This document shows positions 10,954 through 19,895 of a stretch of DNA of 20,196 bases, piece by piece. The stretch lies in the IMG/VR virus record IMGVR_UViG_3300044729_001674, positions 1 to 20,196 of that record. One strand, given 5' to 3'. The notes beneath the pieces were generated by a model. That model saw nothing but the letters and a program-made list of their open reading frames with translations. It searched no databases and was not told the origin of the DNA. The position numbers were made by a program, and so were the translations under genes. Origin of the DNA: a virus. Position 1 is the first letter of the stretch. Each line of letters starts with the position of its first letter.

Positions 10954-13900
10954 TTAGGGGGTTCCGCAAGTCGCCGCCGTTACGAGGCCGCGCGACACGG
11001 TGAGAGTCTTGATCGCTTCACCGGCGCCACACGAATAGGTAGCGGTTGCCGTGGCCGAGCCGCCCGTCGTGACGGTGCCGGAAAAATCTACGCTTGATCC
11101 AGCATCAGAAAACAGGCTCCCCCCGCTCTGCAGGGTGATATTTGCGCCGTTCCTGATCCGGTGCGATCCGTAGGTGTCCGCGCCGTTGTAGAAGAGTCCG
11201 GCCACTCGCTGCGATGCTGAGCCGATTTCCCACGTTGAACTGATGCTCGGCAGCAAGTTGCCGCCGAACGTAACTCCGGCAGTGCTCAAGGTTCCGTTTA
11301 CCGCAAGCGTCCCAGTCACAACCACGTTGCCGCTGATGGTGCCGCCGCCCGTGGTGTAGCAAGTAGGGCACGAGATAGTCCCAGATCCCGTGATGGTCCC
11401 GCCGAAGATCGGGCCGGACGTTGCGATGGACGTTACCGTGCCAGAGCCTTTTCCGTTCAATTGCGTCTGAATGTTCGACGTGACGCCATCCAAAAAGCTG
11501 ACCTCGGCAGGACTGATCGAAGCAGAGGCCGCACTGATCGTGCTGCCAGTTTCAAGTATGAGAGTGCCGCCGCTCTGATAGGCAGTATTTGCTCCGTTGC
11601 GAACGCGGTGCGATCCGTACTGATCCGCGCTCGCGTAGAAAATTCCGCCAACTCGGAACCCGGCTTCGCCGATGTCGCAACAAAGGTCCGTCAGCGGGCG
11701 GACTAGGCCGTTGAATATCAGTGTGCTGTTGGTAGTCAGCACCCCACCTATAGTCTGATTACCAGACCAACTATTGCCGCCTGCGAGATTCCCTTTGGCA
11801 TTCAACTGCGTCTGAATTGCCGCAGTCACGCCGTCCAGATACCCCAGTTCCGTTGTGGAAATCGACGTGTTCAGCGTGCCGGTAAACGACAGGTTCCCCG
11901 TCACAGCCAACCCTGCCGCATTCACCACCACCGAAGTCGTCCGCGAAGCCGCACCGTTCGCCGTCGTCTCGAATCTCAGTTCGGTGCCTTGCGCGGAACC
12001 AGCGGACCAGTTCTGCGTGGCCCATGCCGTGATGTTCGCGCCGTTGTAGTTCGCGCCGCCCGTGCGAAGGCCGAAGGCATAAAACGCAAGCCGATCGCCC
12101 GATGCCGGAGCGGTCTCAATAGCCGCCTGGATGCCCGCGCCGCCCGATGGCGAAGGCGTGCCGGAGTTGTGGATGCGGAGGCCGTTCACGTCCGCAGCAC
12201 GGCTAAACAGCGTTGCCGTGGTCAGGTCCGTCGAGCCGACTGCGACGGCCCCAGCAAAGGTCGAGGTGCTACCGAACGTCGCCGCGCCGTTGGCGCCAAA
12301 CGTGCCGGATACGTCGAGCTTCGTGGACGGAGATGTACACCCCACGCAAACCGAGCCACCAGAATTCACCAGAGCGATGTCCCGCCAAGCCACACCCTGC
12401 GAAAGTGCATTGATGGAAAAGTACGGCGTCGCGGCTGAAGCAACGAACGCCAGAAATGCACCTTGGCCGGGGGCTCCGGTGTCTCCGTTTCCGATGTGGA
12501 GCGTCGTATCGGCGGTATTCGTCCCGCTGTAAACCTTCGCAGTGGCTCCGATCACTTCGAGCGCGTGCGCTGGAGTCGACGTATTGATGCCCAGGGAGCC
12601 CGCCACGGTCGCGCCTGATGCGCGGGCAACTACCGATGCTGTCCGCGTCGCCGCGCCGTTGGCGGTGGTTTCCAAGCGCAGTTCGGTGCCTTGCGCCGAA
12701 CCAAGCGTCCAGGTTTGGGTCGTGAAGGCAGTCACCGACGCGCCGTTGTAGCGGGTGCCGGAGACGAAGCTGCCGAAGCTGTAGAACGCGAGCCGATCCC
12801 CGCTGGAAGGCGTCGATTCCATCGCCGCCTGAATCCCAGCGCCAGCCGTGCTCGATGACGTTCCACTGTTGTGGATGGCGAGGACGTTGACGTCGGAAGT
12901 TCGCGCCAGCAGACGAGCGATTGATGTCGTCGTGTCGCCAATTGCGACGTTTCCGGTGTTGTAGTAGAGGTCGCTCCCGCTCACCACCCACGGCGACGTA
13001 GCAGGCGTGGCCCAGTCGCCGCTGCCATCGGTGCCGGTGGCGGTCCAGACTTGGCCTACGGTCGAGGAAGTCCCGAGTTTCACGGTGCCCGCGAAATCCA
13101 CGTCATAGCCCCAGATCTTCCCCATGCGAACCGACGAGGAGCCGATCGGCGTCCCGCCGTCCGTGCCGCCCGCAAATGCAGTCGTCGCCGTGATGGTTCC
13201 GGCCGTCGCGGAGCCCGCGCTCAATGCGTTCGTGATGGTGGCAGCATCGCCCCAGATGGACAACCAACGCGCGGAGGTATTGCCAAGCGTCGGCATTGCC
13301 GAGTCGTTCACCGCGTCGCCGTCTGCCGTGGCGCGCTGAGCGGGCCGGAGTTCGCCGAACACGCGAACATAGTTCGCCGCGCTGGATGCCTCTTGCCGTA
13401 CCGCTTGCAATGCACGAGAGCCGCCATTGTCGCGGAGAGTCCACGCGCTCGTTACGGTCGTCGCGTTTGCCCGTTGGTCCCAGAATGCCGTGCCGCCGAG
13501 GATGTCCGAGATCTCCAGCTTGCGGACCTTCGTGTAGGCGGCCGCCACGCCACCGGGGGCCGCGTTGATGTTTTCGACGTTGAGAGTCTGGAAATAGTTC
13601 GTCGCGTCCCCGATATCCGCCGTCGAAGGCGACGTCGTGAGGATGTGCGAGGAGATCGTAGCCGTCCCCGCAACAGCAAGCGTACTCCCCAACGTCACCG
13701 CGCCCGCCGCCCGGAACGTCCCGGCCACGTTCAGCCGGAACGATGTGTCAATCGCGCCCACGCCCACAACACCTTCACGCGGCTGTAGAAGCAGCTGATT
13801 ATTGACGCCCCCGTAGGCGTACGTCGTTGGGTCCGTCTGCCCGTCAAGCATCGTCTGGATGCCCATCTGGTTATCGGCAATTCGATACATCACGAGCCGA

Positions 13901-14244
13901 TCAGCGCCGGAGACGCCGAAATACTTAAAGCCTTCGACCTCTTGGTTGGTCGTCGTTAGGACCGCGCCCACACCAGGGCAGGCCGCGAAAGACAACACTC
14001 CCGCCGTGGTGCCTGTAAGGCAGTGGCCGTTCGATGCGGGCGCGGCGGTGGGCAGGGTGAGGGTGTAGGAGGCGGTGGCCGTAGTGGGCGCTTGGATCGT
14101 CACCAGCTTGCCGTCTGCCCGCCGAGTCAAAAATTGCAATTGCCCGGTGCTGACGTCGTTGGATGACGGATAGATGGCTATGTCACTAACGCGGAACTGC
14201 GCCAGCGCTGGGAGCGAGAATGCAAGTAGGGCAAGGAGTCTCAT
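10954..14244 (-). CDS. Large tail fibre protein with N-terminal signal-like peptide
   Basis: Encodes 1096 aa; ATG 14244 shares a base with the previous stop (TAATG). The body is Gly/Ser/Thr/Ala-rich with fibre phrases: 'SLGINTSTPAHALEV' and 'CTSPSTKLDVSG' (GIGT-SP type), two 'LDGVT..IQTQLN' units near the C-terminal third, and two 'YGSHR.RNGAN' units. Two ~105-residue blocks (about 434-541 and 669-772) are repeats of each other. No C-terminal S74 chaperone peptidase domain is recognisable. Adsorption to the host surface is the expected role, following tape measure and hub genes. Odd: it begins MRLLALLAFSLPALAQ, a classic Sec signal peptide. Confidence 0.85.
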   Translation of the reverse strand: MRLLALLAFSLPALAQFRVSDIAIYPSSNDVSTGQLQFLTRRADGKLVTIQAPTTATASYTLTLPTAAPASNGHCLTGTTAGVLSFAACPGVGAVLTTTNQEVEGFKYFGVSGADRLVMYRIADNQMGIQTMLDGQTDPTTYAYGGVNNQLLLQPREGVVGVGAIDTSFRLNVAGTFRAAGAVTLGSTLAVAGTATISSHILTTSPSTADIGDATNYFQTLNVENINAAPGGVAAAYTKVRKLEISDILGGTAFWDQRANATTVTSAWTLRDNGGSRALQAVRQEASSAANYVRVFGELRPAQRATADGDAVNDSAMPTLGNTSARWLSIWGDAATITNALSAGSATAGTITATTAFAGGTDGGTPIGSSSVRMGKIWGYDVDFAGTVKLGTSSTVGQVWTATGTDGSGDWATPATSPWVVSGSDLYYNTGNVAIGDTTTSIARLLARTSDVNVLAIHNSGTSSSTAGAGIQAAMESTPSSGDRLAFYSFGSFVSGTRYNGASVTAFTTQTWTLGSAQGTELRLETTANGAATRTASVVARASGATVAGSLGINTSTPAHALEVIGATAKVYSGTNTADTTLHIGNGDTGAPGQGAFLAFVASAATPYFSINALSQGVAWRDIALVNSGGSVCVGCTSPSTKLDVSGTFGANGAATFGSTSTFAGAVAVGSTDLTTATLFSRAADVNGLRIHNSGTPSPSGGAGIQAAIETAPASGDRLAFYAFGLRTGGANYNGANITAWATQNWSAGSAQGTELRFETTANGAASRTTSVVVNAAGLAVTGNLSFTGTLNTSISTTELGYLDGVTAAIQTQLNAKGNLAGGNSWSGNQTIGGVLTTNSTLIFNGLVRPLTDLCCDIGEAGFRVGGIFYASADQYGSHRVRNGANTAYQSGGTLILETGSTISAASASISPAEVSFLDGVTSNIQTQLNGKGSGTVTSIATSGPIFGGTITGSGTISCPTCYTTGGGTISGNVVVTGTLAVNGTLSTAGVTFGGNLLPSISSTWEIGSASQRVAGLFYNGADTYGSHRIRNGANITLQSGGSLFSDAGSSVDFSGTVTTGGSATATATYSCGAGEAIKTLTVSRGLVTAATCGTP
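11929..12945 (-). repeat. Two-copy internal repeat in the fibre gene
   Basis: About 320-base units at 12621-12945 and 11929-12240 encode related blocks, sharing phrases such as 'IHNSGT', 'AGIQAA.E..P.SGDRLAFY' and 'GSAQGTELR.ETTANGAA'. Nucleotide similarity is strong at the ends, e.g. around 11975-12000 and 12675-12700. The region between them holds a different fibre segment. Boundaries are approximate. Confidence 0.75.
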
Positions 14245-16184
14245 TAGATCAGTCCGAAGGCTGGAGTATTACAGCGGACGTGCTTTCCGTCGCGCATTGT
14301 CATGAACTGAAAGACGTTGAGCAGATTCGGGGTCGAGTCGATCCCGACAGCTCCAACGCCGCGAAAATTGCCGCCCCAAACAAGCACTCTCCCGTCTGTA
14401 CCGTCGTTCTCGATAATCACGGTAAACATCGTTCCGGGCGTCGATGGGTCGGTGCCAAAAACGGCATCGCTGATCGTGGTGGTGGCGCGGTCGAGTAGGA
14501 TTTCCTGAGTGAGCCCGTTTGACAGGTCAAGCGTGATCGTCGTAGCCCCGCCAACGTAATAGATGCCGCCTGAAGTGCTGTAAGGGGCCGCGGGCGTCAA
14601 CACGCCGCCCGAAATGGAACTGCTTGCCGCGCCGCCGCCGATCATGGCTTTCCAGTACTCCTGGATGCCAATGATGGATGTTCCACTGATAGCCCGCACG
14701 CGCGCCTTGAGATACTGGCCTGCAACGTCCGTCAGGTAGACTTCATTTACGAGGTACGTGGCCGAACTCACACCGCGCGGAGTGTTCGCTACGGTTTGCA
14801 GTTGCCCCGGCTTGACCGTTGCGCAAAGCGGCTCCACTATCTGGTCGGTCTCATACTCGACCTCGACAACCGGATTCTTCCGCGCCGCGATCACGGCCTC
14901 AGCCGCTAAGAATGCTTGGACTTGCCCGATCTCCCGCTCTGTGTAACGCTCATATCGTCCGCTGCCGCCGTCTTCCTGCGTGATCGTTGCCGCGATATCA
15001 GTGGCGTCCTCGGCAGTCACCACGTCGGCCCCGAGTTTCTGGTAGATCACTTGGAGCGTGTTGCCGCTGGTCAGCACGTCGCCCGCCGCGTCTTGCCGGA
15101 TCTTTGTCGATCCGAACTCCCAGTACCATTCGCGGTCCGTGTCGGCCAGGAATTGGCCGATTTCAGCTACCTGCCCATCGACGCTGATACTCACGATCTG
15201 CGCCAACCGGTGCGCTAGCGTGAAGGTCCGCGCGGTGCCGTCACCCGAGAACGATTCCGTTTCGCTCACGATCTGGTTCCAAGGCACCCGGGTGAGGATC
15301 GCGTTTACCTTGTCCTCGCGCGTGCGGCGGATTCGCAGTGAGCGATAGTTGCCGCTGGTCGTGGAGACGTTGAACGGCGCGTTGGCAAACGTGCGCGGCT
15401 TGAAGTACAGTTCCCGCTCCTCGTCCATCCACACAGCGAAGCCGCATACTTGGGCGAGTTCGTTGATCGCTTCCATAACGCTGGCGTTGGCGTCGAACGT
15501 CACCACGTCAAGCACCGCGCCCGCGTCGACGTTCGTGGTGCCGATGCCCTCGTTCGATGCGTAGTTGGTCACTAGGTCCACCACGACATCGCCCGCGCGC
15601 GTGGTGAGCAGGACCTGGTCCAGCGTCCCGGCGTCGAGTATATCTACCGCGCTGCCGCCGCTGGTCAGGGATAGCTGTAGCGTGCTTGTTGTCGCACCGA
15701 TGACAAAATACTCGATGGTTGCATCGAGGCCGTCGCAGAGCGTGCCCTGCGCGTGCGCTTTCACCCGCACCCGGTCGCCGTTGCTGCGCCCGTGCGCCGA
15801 TACCGTCGTCAGCGTGTCCGTTGCCGGATTGGCCGTGAAAAGAAACGTCCCGTCGTAATGCGCTGGCAGCGAAGTGCTCGGGTTGTAACAGCGCCGCCGG
15901 TCCAAGCGCTGCTCCCAGGTGATGCCCCGGATATCATAAAACGCGCCCGCGGCTGAGCCCGCCTCAGTGATCGAAACCTCGGATACCTCATCGACCGAAC
16001 CGGCCCATAGTTTGGTTGCTCCGTCGAACAGTTCTATCTCGTGGCCCTGCTCAGGTCGATACGCGCCGCTCGTTGAGATCACGCGCATATTGAACGATCC
16101 ACGCTGACCGGCCGTCGCCGCAATGTTTAGCGAGTAGTGAGCGATTTCGCGGATGGCGCCGTCGATGTAGACGTCTAGGCTCAC
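14244..16184 (-). CDS. Tail hub / tail-tip protein
   Basis: Encodes 646 aa from GTG 16184 (GTGA overlap with the tape-measure stop; GGAG 11 bases upstream). The N-terminus ('DVYIDGAIREI' then 'GHEIELFDGATKLWAGSVDE') resembles the beta-barrel start of phage hub/distal-tail proteins (gp27/Tal-like). A small inserted Ser/Thr-rich domain (about residues 110-190) is of the kind found as a decoration in tail proteins. The centre (AINELAQVCGFAVWMDEERE) matches hub domain phrases. The C-terminal 120 residues form a beta module ('FTVIIENDGTDGRVLVWGGN') seen in fibre/collar proteins. It follows the tape measure directly, so it probably caps the tail tube and carries the fibre. Confidence 0.82.
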   Translation of the reverse strand: MSLDVYIDGAIREIAHYSLNIAATAGQRGSFNMRVISTSGAYRPEQGHEIELFDGATKLWAGSVDEVSEVSITEAGSAAGAFYDIRGITWEQRLDRRRCYNPSTSLPAHYDGTFLFTANPATDTLTTVSAHGRSNGDRVRVKAHAQGTLCDGLDATIEYFVIGATTSTLQLSLTSGGSAVDILDAGTLDQVLLTTRAGDVVVDLVTNYASNEGIGTTNVDAGAVLDVVTFDANASVMEAINELAQVCGFAVWMDEERELYFKPRTFANAPFNVSTTSGNYRSLRIRRTREDKVNAILTRVPWNQIVSETESFSGDGTARTFTLAHRLAQIVSISVDGQVAEIGQFLADTDREWYWEFGSTKIRQDAAGDVLTSGNTLQVIYQKLGADVVTAEDATDIAATITQEDGGSGRYERYTEREIGQVQAFLAAEAVIAARKNPVVEVEYETDQIVEPLCATVKPGQLQTVANTPRGVSSATYLVNEVYLTDVAGQYLKARVRAISGTSIIGIQEYWKAMIGGGAASSSISGGVLTPAAPYSTSGGIYYVGGATTITLDLSNGLTQEILLDRATTTISDAVFGTDPSTPGTMFTVIIENDGTDGRVLVWGGNFRGVGAVGIDSTPNLLNVFQFMTMRDGKHVRCNTPAFGLI

Positions 16185-18778
16185 TTCGGGATGACTCCAA
16201 GCTGCTTCAGTTCGCGCGTGATGGCTTCGAGCATCTGTCGCGGGTCGCCGCCGTTGACGTTGATGGTCACTGTTGCGCCGCCGCCACCAGCGACGCTCAT
16301 CTGTCGCGTCTCCATGCGGATCAGCGAGTCCCAGATGTCCTTCAGTTTTGGGAGGTACTCGTTGTGTTTTTCGAGGATGTGCAGCAGGTGAATCTGGGAA
16401 TAGCGAACTTCCTTTTCGATCAGGTCGAGGGTCTTATTCATCCCGGCCATTTGAAAGTTCCCGATGACTCCAGACACCAGCGATCCGATACTGGTGACCA
16501 TGCCTAAGATGCCGCCCGAGGCAGCGGACACGGCAGAGCTTGCAGGATTCTGCCCGCCCGGTGACTTGCCACCATTACCACCGCCGCCGCCAAGAATGCC
16601 GCCAATCTTTGCGGCTACGCCACCCATACTGGCCAGCAGCTTGCCGAGAAGCTTGATGCCTTCGTTAACGGCGTACTCAATCCCCATCCGCAGAAGGCCA
16701 TCGACCGCCGCGTTGCCAACCTTCCGCATCGCTTCGCCGATACTCTCTGTCCCGCGGATGATGTTGACCACGGCGCGGGAGAAGTCGGTTTGGATCGTGG
16801 AGACTTGGCGCGAGATGCCCGTGCGGACGTTCTTCCATGAGTCTTGCGCGCCCTTCGCCGTCTGCCGGATGATTTCGAGATTGCGCTGCGAGGAGCGGGC
16901 CGCGTCGGCAGAGTTGAGCGTAGCGCCCGCGCCTGTCGGGTCGCCGGTGACGATCATCTGACCCAGCGCCAAATTCCGCGCCGATTGCGCTGCGGTCTGG
17001 ATGTCGCCAATGGCCATCATGGCCCGCTCAGCCGCAAAGTCGAACGAGTCAGCTACATCGACCATTGCGGGCCGGATTGCGCCCACGCCGTCGATGAACT
17101 TCAGGTACTCTTGTCCGAGTGATTCCGTCGCCCGCCGCAAGTCGATCGTGCTAACCTTGCCTTCCTTGAAAGCTTGCTCGATGACACTGAGCGCCTGCCG
17201 CGCTCGCGCAAAGCCACCGATGGCGTCGGAGGTATTCGAGACTCCGAGGCGCGTGAAGGCTTGCGCCAGTTGATCGACGGCTTCTTTGGCTGCAGTGATC
17301 GCGGGCTTCAGCTTGCCATTGGCCGCGCCGTTCTTATCCGTTGCCGCCGTCGCTTCGTCCAACTTGCCGCGGACGCGCCCGAGTTGGCTTTCCAGTTCAC
17401 CGCGCCTAAGAATGGCCTCGTTCTCGTTGACGGCAGCTTTTAGGCTGGTAGACAGGTTCGACCGAATCGCCTCGTCCATCGCACGGGATTCGCCGTTCCA
17501 CTTGCGGAGCGCATCGGCCCCGGACTCGAACACCTTTGCGAACGCAAAAATAGGCGAAAGCATTCGGGCTGTTTCCGCTGCCAAGTTGTAGATATTGCGC
17601 AGGATATCGAATATCTGCTTATGGATAACGATAGAAGCGTTGAAAACGGCGCTAGCACTTTTCCACGATGCCTCGAACCCTTTTAGGCCGCCAGTTGCAA
17701 ACATTAATTCTTTTGAAAACTCGCCGAACGACTTAGTCAATCTGGCAACATCCTCAGCCGTGCGAATTGCCAAAACAACGACGCCAAATGCAGCCCCCAA
17801 GGCGTTACTCGCTTGGCTAGTGATATCAAACGCAACCTTGACACGCTTGAGCGCTGAGGTTATTGCGGCTGTCTTTTCGACCAGAGTTCCAACTACTACC
17901 AGCACCAACGGGAGCGCAGCAGACAGCGCCGTAATTCCGACCACAGCGTCCTGGGCTCCGGGATTCATTGCTGAAAATGCCTTGGCCAATTCCTTGGCCT
18001 TCTCAATCGCAGGATTTAGAAACTCATTCAGTACCCGCTGGCCATACGGCAACAACGACTTTCCAAACTCAGCCGCCGTCTCGAATGCGGATTCCTTCAG
18101 GTTTTCGAGCGAGTTCGCAAACGTCGCGCCGGCGCGTTCGCCCTTGCCGAGTTCGGCGACGATGATATCGATGAACTGCTTCGAACTAATCCCGAGCCGC
18201 TCGAACGTCTTCGCGGGGTCGCCCAACGACTCCGGCCCGAACTTCTCGCGCATGATCGCCGCGATCTGCGGGATGCGCTCGATGATAGGGTCGAGATTTT
18301 CTTTGGTGACTTTGCCCACTGCCGAAAGCTGCGACAATTGCCGGATGACTTCGCGGAAGTCCTCTTTCCCGCCGCCAACCGTCGCTAGGGCGTTCCCCAG
18401 CTCCATCATCACCTTGCGGGATTCGTCGGCGCTGCTGCCGAGGGTCTGGAGCCGGATGGAACCCTGTACCGCTTCCTGGAGGCCAAGGCCGGGGAGCTTC
18501 GAGACAACCTTCAGCCGCTCCAGTTCCTTGCCCGCCGCCGTGGTCGATTTCATCGTCGCGGCGAGGCCCTTTTCGAGCTTCTCCATGTCCGCAGCCGCAG
18601 CGAGAGCGCCAGCGCCCGCCGCGATCAGCGGGGCGCTGAAGCCGATAGAAAGAGCCTGACCAGCCTGCGACATCGACGCGCCGAAGCGCTGGATCTTGCC
18701 TAGTGAGGCGTTCAGCTTCTTGTCGAAGTCGTCGGTCGACGCGCCGATCCGAACGATGAGATTAGACAGTACACCCAT
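16181..18778 (-). CDS. Tail tape measure protein
   Basis: Encodes 865 aa; ATG 18778 shares a base with the stop of the frameshifted chaperone (TAATG). The N-terminal 230 residues carry the tape-measure domain: 'GASMSQAGQALSIGFSAPLI', 'AAADMEKLEKGLAATMKST', 'LQEAVQGSIRLQTLGSSADE' and 'LSAVGKVTKENLDPIIERIP'. A hydrophobic stretch at about 275-305 and a Gly-rich segment near 765-800 are typical. The rest is helical. It sets tail length and is ejected with DNA. By the usual rule of about 0.15 nm per residue, the tail would be near 130 nm. Confidence 0.93.
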   Translation of the reverse strand: MGVLSNLIVRIGASTDDFDKKLNASLGKIQRFGASMSQAGQALSIGFSAPLIAAGAGALAAAADMEKLEKGLAATMKSTTAAGKELERLKVVSKLPGLGLQEAVQGSIRLQTLGSSADESRKVMMELGNALATVGGGKEDFREVIRQLSQLSAVGKVTKENLDPIIERIPQIAAIMREKFGPESLGDPAKTFERLGISSKQFIDIIVAELGKGERAGATFANSLENLKESAFETAAEFGKSLLPYGQRVLNEFLNPAIEKAKELAKAFSAMNPGAQDAVVGITALSAALPLVLVVVGTLVEKTAAITSALKRVKVAFDITSQASNALGAAFGVVVLAIRTAEDVARLTKSFGEFSKELMFATGGLKGFEASWKSASAVFNASIVIHKQIFDILRNIYNLAAETARMLSPIFAFAKVFESGADALRKWNGESRAMDEAIRSNLSTSLKAAVNENEAILRRGELESQLGRVRGKLDEATAATDKNGAANGKLKPAITAAKEAVDQLAQAFTRLGVSNTSDAIGGFARARQALSVIEQAFKEGKVSTIDLRRATESLGQEYLKFIDGVGAIRPAMVDVADSFDFAAERAMMAIGDIQTAAQSARNLALGQMIVTGDPTGAGATLNSADAARSSQRNLEIIRQTAKGAQDSWKNVRTGISRQVSTIQTDFSRAVVNIIRGTESIGEAMRKVGNAAVDGLLRMGIEYAVNEGIKLLGKLLASMGGVAAKIGGILGGGGGNGGKSPGGQNPASSAVSAASGGILGMVTSIGSLVSGVIGNFQMAGMNKTLDLIEKEVRYSQIHLLHILEKHNEYLPKLKDIWDSLIRMETRQMSVAGGGGATVTINVNGGDPRQMLEAITRELKQLGVIPK

Positions 18779-19271
18779 TAGCCTTTAGCCCTTGCCTGCT
18801 GCATTGCCTTTTCTTGTTCGTCGTTCTTGATCTTTAGGTACGCGGCCCATTCGGCGAACTCAGACGACGGCATTTCGTCGAGTAGTCGCCATACGGGCAT
18901 GTGGAGGATTTCGGCGAGCGCAAAGGCGAACCTGCGCTCGCCCTCTAGTTTTTTTCGAGGTCCTTGGCGGTGTCCTCGGTCATGCCGGAGAGCTTCAGAA
19001 TCTCCGTAACGACACGGTCAAGAACTGCGCCGGACTTCTGCAGCAGCGCGTCCTGGTGCGCGGGCTCGAACACCTTCGCGCCGTTCTCGTCGGTCAGCGT
19101 GGCGATAACCAGCCGCACCACGGCGAGCGCGGGAGTCCTCTTGGCGTCCTCGCCGAACTTCACGCGCTCGGCCGCCGTGATCTCACGGATGCCCACCGTA
19201 ACGCCCCATTCGGGGACTTCCACCGTCGCCGTCTTCAGTGGCGTGGCGAGGATCTTATCTGCAATTCCCAT
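18778..19271 (-). CDS. Frameshifted tail assembly chaperone (GT-type fusion)
   Basis: Read as join of 19271-18948 and 18948-18778 (minus strand), 164 aa. The first 108 codons are the short chaperone. Slipping back one base at A AAA AAC avoids the TAG and continues 56 residues in the -1 frame: starts LEGERRFAFALAEIL, contains 'MPSSEFAEWAAYLKIKN', and ends RAKG at a TAA that overlaps the tape-measure ATG. The 'SEFAEW..Y' phrase is characteristic of the T part of lambda-like gpGT. Such fusions bind the tape measure and recruit tail-tube subunits, and are absent from the virion. Confidence 0.88.
18945..19271 (-). CDS. Tail assembly chaperone, short (G-type) form
   Basis: Encodes 108 aa from ATG 19271 with GGAG upstream. 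Begins MGIADKILATPLKTATVEVP, with 'WGVTVGIREITAAERVKFGE' at about 22-41, and a helical rest; it ends DLEKN at TAG. Position between tail tube and tape measure, size and the in-frame slippery run at its 3' end identify it as the G-type chaperone of long-tailed phages. Most ribosomes would make this form. Confidence 0.87.
   Translation of the reverse strand: MGIADKILATPLKTATVEVPEWGVTVGIREITAAERVKFGEDAKRTPALAVVRLVIATLTDENGAKVFEPAHQDALLQKSGAVLDRVVTEILKLSGMTEDTAKDLEKN
18948..18954 (-). promoter_or_regulatory. Slippery heptamer A AAA AAC for -1 frameshifting
   Basis: The seven bases A AAA AAC sit in the correct zero frame (GAA AAA AAC TAG) one codon before the chaperone stop. The plus-strand run is seven T then the matching G. 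This is a canonical X XXY YYZ site. The upstream -1 frame is closed by other coding sequence, so the fusion depends on slippage. Confidence 0.88.
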
Positions 19272-19280
19272 GTGTCTCCT

Positions 19281-19886
19281 TTAGCTCGCCGCGTAGTCCA
19301 CCACTCCATGCGCGGAGAACTGGACATTCTGTTTGACGGTTTCGTTGACGCCGCTGGTCGTGCCTTGGCTCGACAGCATCGCGCCGAACAGGTAGCGATC
19401 CGCGCCGCTCACGTTGAGATAACACGCCAGCACGAAATAGCGCGTGCCGTTGGTGAAAAAATACTCGTCCTCGTAGAACCGCTGAAACGAACACGTCGCC
19501 TCGCGCATAACGCAGGTGCGCTCCTTCCACGAGTCCCCGAAGGTCTGGGTTTCCTCGAGCATCGGTTGAACGTCGAGCGTCCACTCGAAGCCCTGCGCGG
19601 CCTGGGCTAACGTCAGGTACTCACCAGTGACGGTGATGGTGCCCGCGGGCGTATAGTCCTGGAAGTAAACCTTCCCTGTTCCGTAGGCTACCTGATACCG
19701 GCTGGTCGGGACCGTAGACACGCCATCCAAAACGGTGAATGCGACGTTGGGGTTGATCGCCCGCTTTGCTGCGTCGGTGATCTGATAGACACCGGAGCCG
19801 AGCGAGGTGGTAGCCTCGCCCGTCATGCTGGTGCCGGAAACACTGGCGATGTAAATGTCGGCGTTGCGCCCTGCGAGAACAGCCAT
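19281..19886 (-). CDS. Major tail tube protein (copy B)
   Basis: Encodes 201 aa from ATG 19886 with AAGGAGG upstream. Starts MAVLAGRNADIYIASVSGTS and contains a beta-rich body: 'GVYQITDAAKRAINPNVAF', 'GKVYFQDYTPAGTITVTGEY', then 'LEETQTFGDSWKERTCVMRE'. The early 'TDAAKRAINPN..F.V' and the location directly before the chaperone pair are typical of tail-tube (major tail) proteins. It is related to the upstream neighbour over the LEETQ.FGD.WKER segment. Confidence 0.8.
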   Translation of the reverse strand: MAVLAGRNADIYIASVSGTSMTGEATTSLGSGVYQITDAAKRAINPNVAFTVLDGVSTVPTSRYQVAYGTGKVYFQDYTPAGTITVTGEYLTLAQAAQGFEWTLDVQPMLEETQTFGDSWKERTCVMREATCSFQRFYEDEYFFTNGTRYFVLACYLNVSGADRYLFGAMLSSQGTTSGVNETVKQNVQFSAHGVVDYAAS

Positions 19887-19895
19887 GATGCCTCC

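Noticed and set aside
12269-12991. A 240-codon minus-strand frame, and a 245-codon plus-strand one at 13051-13788
   Set aside because: Both lie inside the fibre gene in other frames and have Arg/His-rich low-quality composition.
17595-18659. A 354-codon plus-strand open frame
   Set aside because: Antisense shadow of the tape measure gene, Ser/Arg/Pro-rich, with no domain or ribosome site.
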